Shown piece after piece: positions 47,247 through 58,468 of a stretch of DNA of 64,000 bases. Positions within the stretch are counted from its first letter, which is position 1. Each line of letters starts with the position of its first letter. Both the position numbers and the translations under genes were made by a program. The stretch is from Candolleomyces eurysporus (Eukaryota > Basidiomycota > Agaricomycetes > Agaricales > Psathyrellaceae). The notes beneath the pieces are model-generated. The model saw only the letters and a program-made list of their open reading frames with translations, was not told the origin of the DNA and did not search any database. The DNA is taken from NCBI GenBank assembly GCA_027579435.1, contig JANBPK010000845.1:186001-250000 (forward strand). The letters are read 5' to 3'.

Positions 47247-47364
47247 CGTGGTTGGAGGGACGTTAGGCAAGCTCTCATCAACCGCAAAGCCTGATGCTAG
47301 ATACATTTTCCCAAGCCACACCAAATACTGTATCATGAGTCGGCAACTCGGCAACTCAAAAAAT

Positions 47365-47428
47365 CCTCCACCGAGCAACGAGACTAGCTACATCCACTCG
47401 CTCGTCGATGGATGTCACCAAGTTGAAT
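47365..47428 (+). pseudogene. Short plus-strand F-box-like remnant
   Basis: The frame SNETSYIHSLVDGCHQVE resembles the start of the plus-strand remnant at 43040 (SNEIYYIQSLVNECQ). It occupies the same relative place, just upstream of a minus-strand array gene. It looks like a duplicated promoter-side relic. Confidence 0.4.
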
Positions 47429-47713
47429 TTAACCAATCATTCTCGCCAACTTCCTTTTGCTAGGCCTTCAATTGAGCAGTGGCCTAATCGTTCATCGCAG
47501 AATCTAGTGGGGGAAAGACAGTGTAGATGATGAGCCAATCGGTGACATATCGGGTTGCTGGTGGGTTGGTGACCAGCGCTAGAATGAGGTCCGTGGGTCA
47601 TGATATTTCCATGGCACGCGGTACATCCCCTAAAGGTGCTTATAGCCCAGAGATTTGGATATTGCATACTCTTCACCGCTTGCGGGATCAATGAACTATC
47701 GCATACGTATAAT

Positions 47714-49606
47714 CTACAACACCCAACCACCAAGTGTCGGCTTAAACGGTCCCACAGTAGATAAATAGTCGTCATGATTGCAAATCCCAAAGTCCAGCTC
47801 ATCCTGAGCCATCATCCTTGACATGACCTGCGCCCGAACTTGCGCCTTGTACGTCGTAATCAGAACCATATCCTCCAAGTCAACACCCATATCCTCCAGC
47901 GCCTCGCGAACCGTCTTATCAGGCTTGCGTGATGGGGAGGCCACAACCACGCTGCTGAGTTGTGAGACATCGGGACGGGAACTGAGGCTACTTCTGGGGC
48001 CCCTTCTTCGAGATGCGATAAATCGAACAAAAGCCTCTTCTGAGAACCCAACGTTACTACTGAACCTGCACCCGAATTTCTCTAGTGCTGGACAGAGACA
48101 TACTCCATAAACGCCATTGCTGCCGCCGCCGCCACCGAAATCGCCATTTTCGTCGTCGTGTCTGTATCTGGGTGTAAGTTTTTCCAACACGGAATCAAGC
48201 ATTACCGGAGGGTCCTGCCAGCGCCTCTGGTGCCAGAAAGTGTCGTCCACCAGTCTCAGACTGACAACATTCGGCAACCGTTCGAGTACGTGCAACAATT
48301 GAGACTCGGTAAGACACCACGGATCGAGGGTCACATTTGTTAGACCCTCGCCGAACCTCCGAATGAGCTCGATAGCGCCGCCTTGGTCTTGCAATACGGG
48401 GCAAATCAAGAACAGCTCCCGCAGCGAAGGGAGGTTGAGAAAATGGGCGAACCAAACGGGTGGTTCTGCACCCCAAATTTCGAGCGTCCGGAGCTTTGGT
48501 AAGAGGCGCGGACCCCAGTTGGCCGCGACGCCCTGCGGCTGGGGGGTTCCGAAACTGATCGCAGCAGGATTCATGACGGGGTTGGTCGTGATGAGGCTGG
48601 GAGCTTCGAAAGTAAGGGAGCAACGAGTAAGGTTGAGACATAACGCAAGGAGGGAGAGAGGCAAGGATGGATCGGGGCTGTAGGCTCGAGGACCGAGGGA
48701 TATCTCCGTTATTTTTGACCAGTCCACTGGGAGTAATAATGGGGAAACCCACAGCCTTCCCACCGCTAGACGGCGGAGAGATGGTGCCTTGATAAGCCCT
48801 CCGCCTATCGTCATACCCAAGACCGACGACTGGGCCCAAACGTTGGGGGAGGTGAAGAAGATGTTCACGAGGAGATTATCGAGAATAGGGAGGTTCTCGG
48901 GTGGGATCCGGAAGAATCGTGTGATGGCTAGATCGTGGTTCCCCATCTCGACTGAGAGGTAGGCAGACTTCCACCTGTTGGAAACGTCGCAAATTGCATC
49001 AACAATGCAAGACATTTTTTGACGGGCAGTCGAAATGGTTTTCTCCGCGAAATTCGCGTAACTTGTGAAGGATAATCCGCCCGAGAACGACACAGTCAAA
49101 GGGCAACTAGCAGATCGAGATATCCAAAGCTGTGTCATCTCGTAGATCGCTTGCATTTGCCCTTCCCACTGCGCCATTGCGTCATCAATCCTGTACTCTC
49201 TTGGATCCAGGGGCCTGGGTATGTGAATGTCGATGACGTTCCAGAGCAAGGGTGTGTTGAATGACAACTCGCGCCAGCGGTGGCAAACATGACTGACAAC
49301 AAGCGCTGGGTGGTACCCCGACAGTTTTGTCAACCTTCGGGCGGGGCTGTTGTTTGGAAGGCATGCGAGGAAGATGAGAGAGAGGATGTCGTTGGGTACT
49401 CGACGAATTGGTGACAGCAAGGCGGAATGTTCCTTTACGAATGTTGCGTGCTCGTCTCGACGTTTGGTAAGCGCCGTGATTTCTCTGTCGAGGGCATCCA
49501 CCAATTTTTGACGTTCATCGACTAGAGACCGTAGGTGGTTGATTTCAATGCTAGATGGCACATGGTTGGTGTGGAGATGCTGGGAAAAAGGTGAGGCAGA
49601 TGGCAT
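47714..49606 (-). CDS. F-box-like protein, array member 3 (630 aa, single exon)
   Basis: Start at 49606 (MPSASPFSQHLHTNHVPS) by alignment; 11 upstream codons are open. It has LVDALDREITALTKRRDEHA, LSPIRRVPNDILSLIFLACL, SHVCHRWRELSFNTPLLW, LPKLRTLEIWGAEPPVWFAH, SEEAFVRFIASRRR and the terminal PFKPTLGGWVL. The C-terminal 16-20 residues (DDYLSTVGPFKPTLGGWVL here) are as strongly conserved across the array as the F-box. That suggests a functional tail. Confidence 0.87.
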   Translation of the reverse strand: MPSASPFSQHLHTNHVPSSIEINHLRSLVDERQKLVDALDREITALTKRRDEHATFVKEHSALLSPIRRVPNDILSLIFLACLPNNSPARRLTKLSGYHPALVVSHVCHRWRELSFNTPLLWNVIDIHIPRPLDPREYRIDDAMAQWEGQMQAIYEMTQLWISRSASCPLTVSFSGGLSFTSYANFAEKTISTARQKMSCIVDAICDVSNRWKSAYLSVEMGNHDLAITRFFRIPPENLPILDNLLVNIFFTSPNVWAQSSVLGMTIGGGLIKAPSLRRLAVGRLWVSPLLLPVDWSKITEISLGPRAYSPDPSLPLSLLALCLNLTRCSLTFEAPSLITTNPVMNPAAISFGTPQPQGVAANWGPRLLPKLRTLEIWGAEPPVWFAHFLNLPSLRELFLICPVLQDQGGAIELIRRFGEGLTNVTLDPWCLTESQLLHVLERLPNVVSLRLVDDTFWHQRRWQDPPVMLDSVLEKLTPRYRHDDENGDFGGGGGSNGVYGVCLCPALEKFGCRFSSNVGFSEEAFVRFIASRRRGPRSSLSSRPDVSQLSSVVVASPSRKPDKTVREALEDMGVDLEDMVLITTYKAQVRAQVMSRMMAQDELDFGICNHDDYLSTVGPFKPTLGGWVL

Positions 49607-49817
49607 AACTGTGTCAGGGATGGCGATGGTGCAGCACAAGCTTAAATCCTAACTAATAACACTTGGCCGCCGTCTTCGATATACCGCCAGTTGCCGAGTT
49701 GCCGCGGATCTCCTGATAAGATAAGCGGAAGGATCGCAGTGGGGCAAAAACAAATTGCCGAAATGGAATAGAATTTAGAATAAACTATATTACACAAGGG
49801 ATTGTCAATAACATACT

Positions 49818-51589
49818 TCATAGTCCTAGACCAATGTCAATGTCAATGTCCGCGCCAACAGTCCACGAGTTAAACCCCCGCCTCATTAAGGCANCCCCCC
49901 GAATCGAGCCCATCCTCTCGATAGCCGATACCGGACTCCCCCGTTCCCCATCCTCGCCCTCGTGAACATCCACAACAGCGGCCTTCGATCGACCTTTTAG
50001 CAACTTCCCAATAGCTACCGTATCCATCCTCTCAACGCTAACAGATCTCTCAGCTCTCACCGTCCCTGTTAGCAGTCGATGATCACCGTGACGCCCACGT
50101 TCACGTTCACGCCCGCGCTCGGTGATCGAGGAAAGGGGATCGATACTATGATAAGGGATGTCAAATGGAGACGGAGATGAAAACGGGGGTGGGTAGCTCG
50201 AGGTCCGCAAGTTACTAGACGTTGTCGAGTTGGCGGTAGCGCTTCTCTTGCTCCTGCTACTCATCTTCCTGCTAAAAGAACCCAAGCCTGACCCTAACTG
50301 GAGATACGAGCCGTCCTCTGTAGGAGTCACCTGCGAATATATAGAGGCCGAGTCGATGGATTCGGAGGAGGGCGAGAAGTAGGCGAAATTGAGCGAGGAG
50401 GAGGCTGAAGTCTGAATGGCTTCACCTGTAGCGAGAGGAGGTAGCATGGGGAGAGGAAAACGAGGCGGTGGTCCCGGTGGTGGTGATGCTACAGGTGCTG
50501 CTGCTGGCGCTACTAGGGGTGGTGGCGGTGGGTTGAAGCCCGAAGAGTGATCGATTTTAAGCGGCGCAGGCGTGATAGGCGGAGTTGGCGGATGACGAGG
50601 AGTAGGAGTCGTAGGAGTCGCAGAACGCGAGGAGAAACGTGGCGTATGCAGTGGGCTGGGGTCTTCGTCCTTCCATTCCGCCGTTCGAGGAGTAGTCGAG
50701 GCTGTGGTCCACTGCGGTGACAGCGGCATACTGGGATTGGCACCGTCTCGTACGGAAAGCGATAACGGTTCTAGGTTCTGGCCCCAACCGTACTCGGCCG
50801 GTGGCAGGAAGATCGAGGGGGATATTTCAGACGGAGGAGTTATCGGAAATGTACGAGGTGGGGAAGGAAACTGGAGGCTGATAGGCCTGGGAGTTGTGTC
50901 TGCTCAGAACGACTCAGGTGAGTATTCTTAGGAAAGTCTAACAATGGCATACCTCGAGTTGGACTGACATCTCGAATAGGCGCGCTCGTTGTCGCTCTCG
51001 TCGGAATCGGTGCTTGCAAGTGGGTGTACCCACCCACTCCCAGCAGCTCATCATCGTTGCCATCTTCTTCATCTTCCCTCGAAGGCTTGATCGGGACGTA
51101 AGAGGTCGATGAGTAAGGTAGGGAGGGGAGCGACGATATAATCTGGGAGCTATGACGATAATGCTCGAAGGCCACCGTTGCATGCGGTCGTGAGCTCTCC
51201 GGGCCTCCCATGGTATTCCCGAGCAGGGGTGCCGCAGATGAGGAGGAGGAGTTGGAATCCGTATGTCGATGACCTCGGGGAGCCGTTGTCAATCTAACAG
51301 GCTCATAGCTCTTGCGATTATCGCTGGACACAGTGAAGGCTGATGAAAGGCTGGCCCTGAGCACGCTTCTGCTCTCGCCCTGCCAAGGAGGATCCAGGTT
51401 CAACCGCTGATGTTCATGAAGTCGTCGACGACGATATCGAGGGACAATGACCACTGCGAGGAGAATACCGACGAGGAGTAGACCGGCGACGGTCCCGCCA
51501 ATGATCGCTCCCATATTGGGGGAGGAAGCGGACGAGGCTTGGGTAGCATCAGCACGAGGTAGGAAGTCGAGTTCTGGTGTGGGAGCCAT
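49818..51589 (-). CDS. Single-span membrane protein with long disordered tail (at least 572 aa)
   Basis: Exons in transcript order are 50953-51589 and 49818-50899. A hydrophobic helix (MGAIIGGTVAGLLLVGILLA, residues 26-50) is followed by a basic stop (RYRRRR) and more than 500 residues rich in Ser, Pro, Thr and Gly (poly-Pro near residue 350), with no domain. In the same frame immediately upstream of the ATG at 51589 lies FVVSFLLVLLGSITLAQ, which looks like a signal peptide. The true start is therefore probably in an exon further upstream, up to about 52045, and the protein would be type I. An N at 49894 does not break the frame. Function unknown; the layout suits a cell-surface sensor or scaffold. 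Confidence 0.7.
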
Positions 51590-54500
51590 CGAGTCGCGCT
51601 GAGCCAGGGTGATTGACCCTAAGAGGACGAGTAAGAATGAGACGACGAAAGGAAAGGGGGTCGATGAGGCGCGGAACGGACCTATATGAACTCCATGAAC
51701 CCAACACAGCTTTCCGCTCCGCAGTTTTCCAATTCCACGATCCTGGCTGTTGCGAAGTAGAGATGCCGAAACGAGGGTAAGACGGGCAAGTCATGCGATG
51801 CATAGGAACTCAGACTAGTCCTGATCCATCGGCACTGTCGGTTCAAACTGAATAGACATCGAGAATGTAAATGCGCGCTCGACCATGAAATAGAGTTGCG
51901 GCACACACCATTTAGAGCTTTGTGCGGTGGGTCCAGACGGCCCAAGGGGTATAATAGGAACACCAATACAGATAATGAAACCAGAAACGCGGCGGAGGTC
52001 AATGGGCCTTGATACCACAACGTAGACCGAGGATGCCATGCGCACTCACGTCACCCCTGCCCTTAAACATGGGGTCGCCCTGAGTTCGAACTCGGCTCAA
52101 ACGAATGACAATCCATGTCGGGAAAATTTTAACTGGCAAGGCAGTCCAAATTCGTGGAGTAGAGAGTGCTGACGATCATGCTATCGGAGGAAGAGGATGT
52201 GCAGAGGAGGAACGGAACCGGGACGGATTGCGGTGAAGGCCCAAACACGGCGACGGAACTGATGCCTAACACTCATAAATAAATTATGCCCGCTACTCTA
52301 GTAGCGGGTCTTTAGTACCCCCCCCCCCTTGGTAGATTATGTAAGAAAGACGTCAGTGTATGGCATTTACCTCTCACGCTATATTTACCCTCTCATTCGT
52401 TATTTTCTCGACTATTTGCGTTCACTCGTGTGCGAGTGCATGCCCCTGCCGCGGGTTAGCAACCGTATGTAAGTTTCTCACAGCACACATCGCGCATCGC
52501 GAATCCTGGGCGGATTTTATTTTGACGAGTAAACAAGGTGCAACTTGTGGGTGCTTGTAGGCGCCTTGAGAAAAAAAGACCAGTGTTCCAACCCGCCATT
52601 TGGTCATCCATCCTCAGGCTCCCATCTCCCGAGCGCGAGCGCGAGCACGCCGCAGGCGTGCGTCAGCGAGCGCAGCTACAAAGCATGAAGGGAGTCTCAG
52701 GAACAGCAGGGAAGAGCAGATAAAGCAGTGATAAGATTTTCATTCCGATTACAAGGTACAACTTAGCACGTCAACCTCCTAAGAGCGAGCTCTAGTGTTG
52801 GCGGCCCGAGTAGCGGGCGTTGCGGCGAAGCCGGCTTTGAGGGTTATACTGACACCGCTCGAAGGCCAGGACTCGGGGATATTAAATAGTCATAAACATA
52901 CATGATGCTCAATCAGCTGTAAGATTTGGCCATTACGCCGGAATGCCTTGGGTGGGGAATGCGAGTGCATCAAGTAATCGTATTCTCGGCTGCAATGGCA
53001 ATGGCGGAATTCTCGGGAGTTCCGTTAGCAGATCTACCCTTAACGAGCTGTAGCAGGTTTAACCCAAAATGAGAGAAAAGTCCTGATGACACTTGGGTTT
53101 GTAGGAAATCCTTATCGGCGATTCTTCACCTATGATTCCCCCGCCCTTGGACAACATACCTTATCCAATCCACCTCACCACCCAGACTCCGCCGACATGC
53201 CTCCTTCCCAACCTGATCTTCACCTTCACCCTTCCCAACACCTCCAGAACGTCCTTGCGCACTAGGTGCTCTTCTACCTTTTGGCGACGTCGTACTTATC
53301 GAGCCTCATTTAGTTCTGGTCCATTGCCTCTTACCGGGGTTGGCGTCATATGACTTACGGCAAGACACAGTCCTTTATTTCCTCCCTTTTCCTCGTTCAA
53401 GCAACGAACGAATGAGCCATTGAAGTCCCATTGATATAGATGAGTACATATACAGGTCACCCAACTTCGGAGTTTACCTCGAGCTGCGCCTGTTCTCCCG
53501 TTCCCAAATCAAACACTTCCCCGCTTTCGGCACCGGAAGTCTTGGAAAACTCGACCTCCTCTGATTCCCTCTTATTTTTGAAATTTAAACCTCTCGAAGC
53601 AGTTTTTGTTTTTATAGACGTCGAAGCCGGATGCCTTCGGTCCAGATCGACCTATCGTGCCCTGGAACGGTAACAGTGCCCGATTGGAAATTATTTCGCA
53701 ATTAGGTGAATGATGGGCAATATCCAGAAGCCTGTGAGAAGAGATGAGGCGCATATTCGGATAGAAGACCAGATGCTGTTTGCTTTGAAAGGTCGCGGAT
53801 ATGAGTCGCCGTGAATTAGCGGGAGAACGGGAGAAGTGAGTACTTTGGCGTCGGCCTCATCAAGATCTGATCTCAGACGGTTTGGTCATGTACATCACTT
53901 TCCTCCCTTAAATTGTAGTCGTCCTATCCGAAGTTCATCCTCGTCCATGACACTATGAATGGAATACAATTACGACAAGATATCCTTGGTCCAATTTTTC
54001 ATATTCAAACGACTTTGGTGGTATAAGGCGGACGACTCAGAGCTACTCCGCATGCGAAACGAGCGTTGCGGCGCAGCGCCCACGGTTTGCTAGTGAGCGG
54101 GGATTCCACGAAGACGCTGAGAGCGCCACAATGCATAGCACCTTGAACGAAGCGACTTGATGATGCCTAAAGTTGAAGATAAACTTTGAAGTGCATCTGT
54201 AAGAACAAGAGATTCATTTAGAGTGAACACGGTGATCTCTTGTTCCCACCCGTTTCTTCAGCAGTCCGGTGATTCAATGAGCTGTGTGGTGCTTACGACG
54301 CCAACAATACCACTGGTCGGAAGAGGGTAACTCATGAAGAACGTTGAAACAAAGAAAAAACGTAGTCTGCTGATGCCGCATATCAACCACTAGGCGCCCG
54401 CGCCGGATTCTTACAGCCGGCCGCGTCAACTGTCTGGCCGGGGTAGAGCACGGAAACTGAAGCTCGTAGCCTTTCTGCAGGGGCTCAGTCGGGTGATATA

Positions 54501-55519
54501 CGCCCGTTCGGCTCAGACCGCGTTGTGTCATCCAACAGTGGATGGTGAAAGTCATCAAGTCCTTTCACCTACTTTGAGGAGTCAATATAAGGCTCTTATG
54601 AGTAACAGCAAAAGATTCCTCATTCCGTCGGTTGTGGAGAGCATCTCGGCTCCCTACGGTCTCCTGGCAATATGATATCGATATCTCATCTTAACTGGGA
54701 AGAGTAACCCGTCGGGCGATGGGAAGGCAACCCGTTTTAGTGCGGGGCATCTCAATCCGATCACTTCCCAGTTTCCCATTTTTTGGGGCACCCGCTGCAA
54801 CCCGTCTGACGGGTTGTTTTAGCACGACGCGGGCGCGTAGTGCAACGCCACCCACCATGACCTTGACCGTCCTAACGTGCCAATCGGCTTGTTGAAGCGG
54901 AAGCGGATCGTTCCGCCGTCAGCTTTCTCTACCTTCGATCATGTAAAGCTCAAGGATCGTGACATGTGTCTGGGTTGTTGCTTCAAGTTATCGCTTATGA
55001 CATCTACGTACTCGATTACCTTCTTCAATTTTGACTTTGGCCTCTAGAGTGGTGTGCCTATCTCTAATGGAGCTGATTTCAGCTAGGCACGATTGTAGAA
55101 ATGCGTGATGTAGCACTCCGTAGTCTCAACTGACATTCTCTCGCTTATCCTATGCCTCCGCAACGTCGTGATCTGTCGTCGCCGCGTCTTGCAACCGTCA
55201 ATACTTTTTCTTCGCAGTACTCATTCATCTAGCCTTGACTATAGCAGGATCCGACCTCCTTCCATGCCAATGCCAAAGAAATACAATAGGACGAGCTTAT
55301 TCGTGATCCGTGGCTGTTCGTGTTTTCTTCCGTCATTAGACTATAGCACTATATATGACGCAGTCTGAGCACCCCATAGAAACTACTGAAGAGTCTGCCA
55401 GGCCCGTTCAGCTATTAGCTCACTGCACCAGCACCCATGAAGCCCTCCCTCCCGGCGCTCCTTCGAGGGAAAGNCCCCCCCAGAATTATTCAAATCACCG
55501 TTGTACCGCCCGACTCCAA
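51590..55519. other. Long region, probable upstream exons then intergenic
   Basis: 51590-52045 probably contains the signal-peptide exon or exons of the membrane-protein gene; the splice structure could not be fixed. From 52046 on, no gene is supported. There is a C10 run near 52320, CG-rich strings near 52640-52690 and 52790-52850, and short frames at 53132-53353 and 53440-53673 without a domain. A palindrome GAGTTCGAACTC at 52082 resembles a tRNA B box, but no tRNA fold exists. Confidence 0.45.
54799..54845. repeat. Dispersed GC-rich palindromic element, copy 2
   Basis: AACCCGTCTGACGGGTT, a perfect palindrome with 8-bp arms and a one-base centre, followed 8-9 bp later by ACGACGCGGGCGCGTAGTG. 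The same two blocks, more widely spaced, occur at 43286-43348. A related AACCCGT string pair lies at about 54705-54745. Confidence 0.5.
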
Positions 55520-56046
55520 TGCCGCAGCGACCAATTACAATTTTTGTGGACGCATCGGGTTGGGGAGTAGGTCTAACCATAGACGGTCGATGGCAAGCAT
55601 GGGAATTCACCCAGTCCAGGCATTTGCCTCGAAACCGACAAACGAGGGAAATCGATATCATTTGGGCGGAGATGTTCGCCGTTGAGCTCGGGCTCAACGC
55701 CGTGGTGCAAGGCGGCATCTTCAACACCACTGTCATTGTTAGATCTGACAACGAGAGCGTCGTATCGGCCTTGAACCACTCCACCCATTCGTCTTTTGGG
55801 AACATCAAGAAGAATACTTCCACCGAGGTTAGGGATGTCATTCGAAGAATTGGGGAGATTTGTTCTACGAATCGGATCGAGCTCGTCCCTCGCTGGATCA
55901 GCGGGAAAGACAACCCAGCAGATGGGCCGTCCCGTGGACGACTCAGATGGCTGAGCTCGCACCCTCGATATTGGGCTGGGCTTGAAGTCCCGAGCCATCT
56001 GAAGGATTTTGTACGTCCGGTAGAGAGCATTCCTGTCTGTACATAA
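55520..56046 (+). mobile_element. Orphan RNase H domain of a retroelement
   Basis: The frame encodes a retroelement-type RNase H domain. ITIFVDASGWGVGLTIDG carries the first Asp, REIDIIWAEMFAVELGLNA the Glu, TTVIVRSDNESVVSALNH the second Asp, and WISGKDNPADGPSRGR the last Asp. All four catalytic positions are present. Reverse transcriptase, integrase and LTRs are not seen on either side, so this is a fragment or a domesticated remnant. An N beside C7 at 55474 precedes it. Similar domains occur in mushroom LTR and tyrosine-recombinase retroelements; which one cannot be decided. Confidence 0.7.
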
Positions 56047-57904
56047 ATAATCAGCATCTGTCATATGTGCGATGAGAGCTTTGAGCCAAACGTCTTCCCA
56101 GGTAGAGTAGTTGACACGGCCCTCACACATTCTCCTCGGGAAAGGGATAGTTCTATCTGGAGACCCGGGTCAAGCGGGAGGTGATCTATGCACCGATTTC
56201 TATTTTGGATCCGAGTTGTCGCAGCACGAAGTATTGGCGGCTTGTGCCCCTCTCAAATTTCGTGCCGAAAGAGACACCAAGATATACAGTCATCAGTAGT
56301 AAGCAATTCAATCGAGAGAGTAATGTCGTTGAACGTTAATAAGATGGAATATCAAAAAAATCTGCCGGCAGTGTGCCGAGCTCTAGGCTATTGAGTATTG
56401 GGTGGCAGCTAGCGTAGATACCCACTAAGCGGCGGCAGCAAAAGCGACCAAGAAATTACAATATGTTGCGTAGATAAGTGGAAGTAAAGCGTAGCGTACG
56501 GAGAAACGAATCGTATGACGAGTTAGCCTTTCTCCTGAGGAGCAATCATTGATGCGCATGAGCTCGCGCTTGCGTACGCATTCGCCCATCAAGCGCCTGC
56601 GCGCCTGATTCCCTCTCTTTCCCATCTTTGCTCCCGTTCCACCACCTAGAACGGTAGCATATACTCGCTCAGTAAGTGCGATCTCTTCTTTTCTTTTCTC
56701 CCGCCCTCCTGCTTCCTAGGGTGTGTGGGTAGGTCACCCATCCCATCTTCGTTGGGTCTATCTTCTCCGTGTACCTACCTGCGCGCTCCGCTCTTCGGTT
56801 TCATGAGTCCAATTAATTCCCTCAGGGTCGAGATTTTCAGACTTCGGTTTGTCGATCTCTCTCCCTGTCTCGCTGGAGATACCTAGCGGGAAGGTGGGAT
56901 CTTTCCGAAGACCGCCACCAACCCTTGGACACTTGGATTGACAATTGCGTCAATGTTTGAGTTTCCAAAGCTTTTCCTTTCTCTTATCTCTCTCCTCTGA
57001 TTATCATTTCTATTGATTCTACCTTCTACTTGATTCGCATATTGATTTGACTTTCGGAAAGATCAATCATATCTTTTCGGAAGTCTCTTCTCTTGCTACG
57101 TGGCGCTAAGTTGTCCTACAAAAAGTTCTCCCCAAACAAGCTAGAATTTCCTATCGCTGTAAGTACTGGTTAGTATGTACGTCCATGTTTCTAGTATTCC
57201 ATCAACCGAACGATTTCATGCTTCAAGCGCTTTGGGTCCGTTAAGGTCACTGCCGTGCCCTCGTGGTGGAAGATGCGGGTACGATAAAGACTCTTGCATC
57301 TGGGGGACTTTCAAAGCGGGCGATATGCAGCGATGCCTGCGTTTGACAATCCTAAAAAATCAAATTGCGAGTATTTGGATATGGTGCCTACTTTCAGCCA
57401 CTATTCTTCGGTACTGTCCTGCTCGCGCTCAAGTTTGAGAGGGTTTCAACGGTGATTGATTGCCCAATGAAGTATCGGGGTCTGATAAGAGCTTAGAGTA
57501 ACGGTAGCGGGCAATGAGCCGACGGCCTGAGGCCAGTCGGTCCACATGTTATTATTCCGACGTGGTCGGCTGCTAAATACTAAGGGTGGGATACAGGGAG
57601 GGTAGCGAGATTTCGACACTCGTCGCAACAGAGAGGAAGAGAGAAAGAGTGAAACCCTGAGCCAGAGAGTGAGACCGTAGCCGTGCATGCGTGCACGTGC
57701 GACCCATGCGTTCGCCGCGGGGGGCAGAAGGGTCGCGCCTCCGTTGCTCCTCGATCGCCCGTTCTTCATTGAACTTGTGTAAACAAACTGTTTAAACTAC
57801 GAGAAATTTCACAGGTTTATCTGTTGCCTGCTCCCCGCCGGAATTTGAGACAATGCCATCCGCGCCGGTCGATTGCTCGTATGAGCACAGTTCACAGCTG
57901 AAGA
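56047..57904. other. Intergenic or element-flanking sequence, no gene supported
   Basis: About 1.9 kb. 56640-57160 is rich in T and C with repeated CTTTCGGAAAG-like strings, which could be a retroelement leader or LTR relic, but no direct-repeat partner is visible. A frame at 57175-57438 shows no domain. Confidence 0.4.
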
Positions 57905-58035
57905 GATGCTTTTCTTCTTGCCCATTCACACACCCATAGTATGCTTCTCGAACTCTTGTCGGAGCGTATCCTCGCAGATTCCCTGGGTCTCTTTCCATTC
58001 TCTCCGTCCTCCCGCATCGAGAAGCAAATATTCTA
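57905..58035 (+). repeat. Diverged dispersed repeat with coding flavour, copy 2
   Basis: Partner of 43905-44035 in the opposite orientation. Shared DNA strings include CGTATCCTCGCAG (CGTATGCTCGCAG in copy 1) and CCATTCTCTC. Translated, one frame reads GAYPRRFPGSLSILSVLP. Confidence 0.5.
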
Positions 58036-58468
58036 ATTCCCTTCAAAAACCTGCGTTGTCAGTCGTCCAGAAGGACAAGGAGATCGTCCCTCGCATCTTG
58101 CGTTCCGCTTCTAGATATGTATACAGCATCAGAAACCAGATGGAAGCGAGAATGTGTACGTTGTAGACTAGCTCGCACGGTCGCCCTCTTCGTAGTGTAT
58201 GATTTGCTGTGTTGTGTGTCATGATCATCTATCCGAAGTACCCAAACTTATTAGTGTTACAATCGATCCGTGATATACGCCTACAAAACTCATGGGCACG
58301 CCTCCTTCGGCAACCCGAACTCAGTTATTTTTCTACAAGCCCGTTGCAGCGAATAGATAAGTGTTTATCGTATATACAATGACAATGACACATATTCCCA
58401 AAAGCAAACCGACACCTGACCTGGGTGGTCCAGACAGAGGTCTCCAAGAAGCCAATCGACACATAGAA

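Noticed and set aside
41106..48683. Recurrent long frames antisense to the F-box array genes
   Set aside because: They recur because the sense genes are paralogous. They have no conserved starts or domains and shift in position between copies.
52082..52093. GAGTTCGAACTC, resembling a tRNA B box
   Set aside because: It is a simple 12-bp palindrome. A 7-base T loop with a 5-bp stem does not form on either strand and no A box is placed correctly.
56640..57160. T/C-rich stretch as a retroelement LTR
   Set aside because: No second copy in the window and no TG...CA ends or target duplication could be found.
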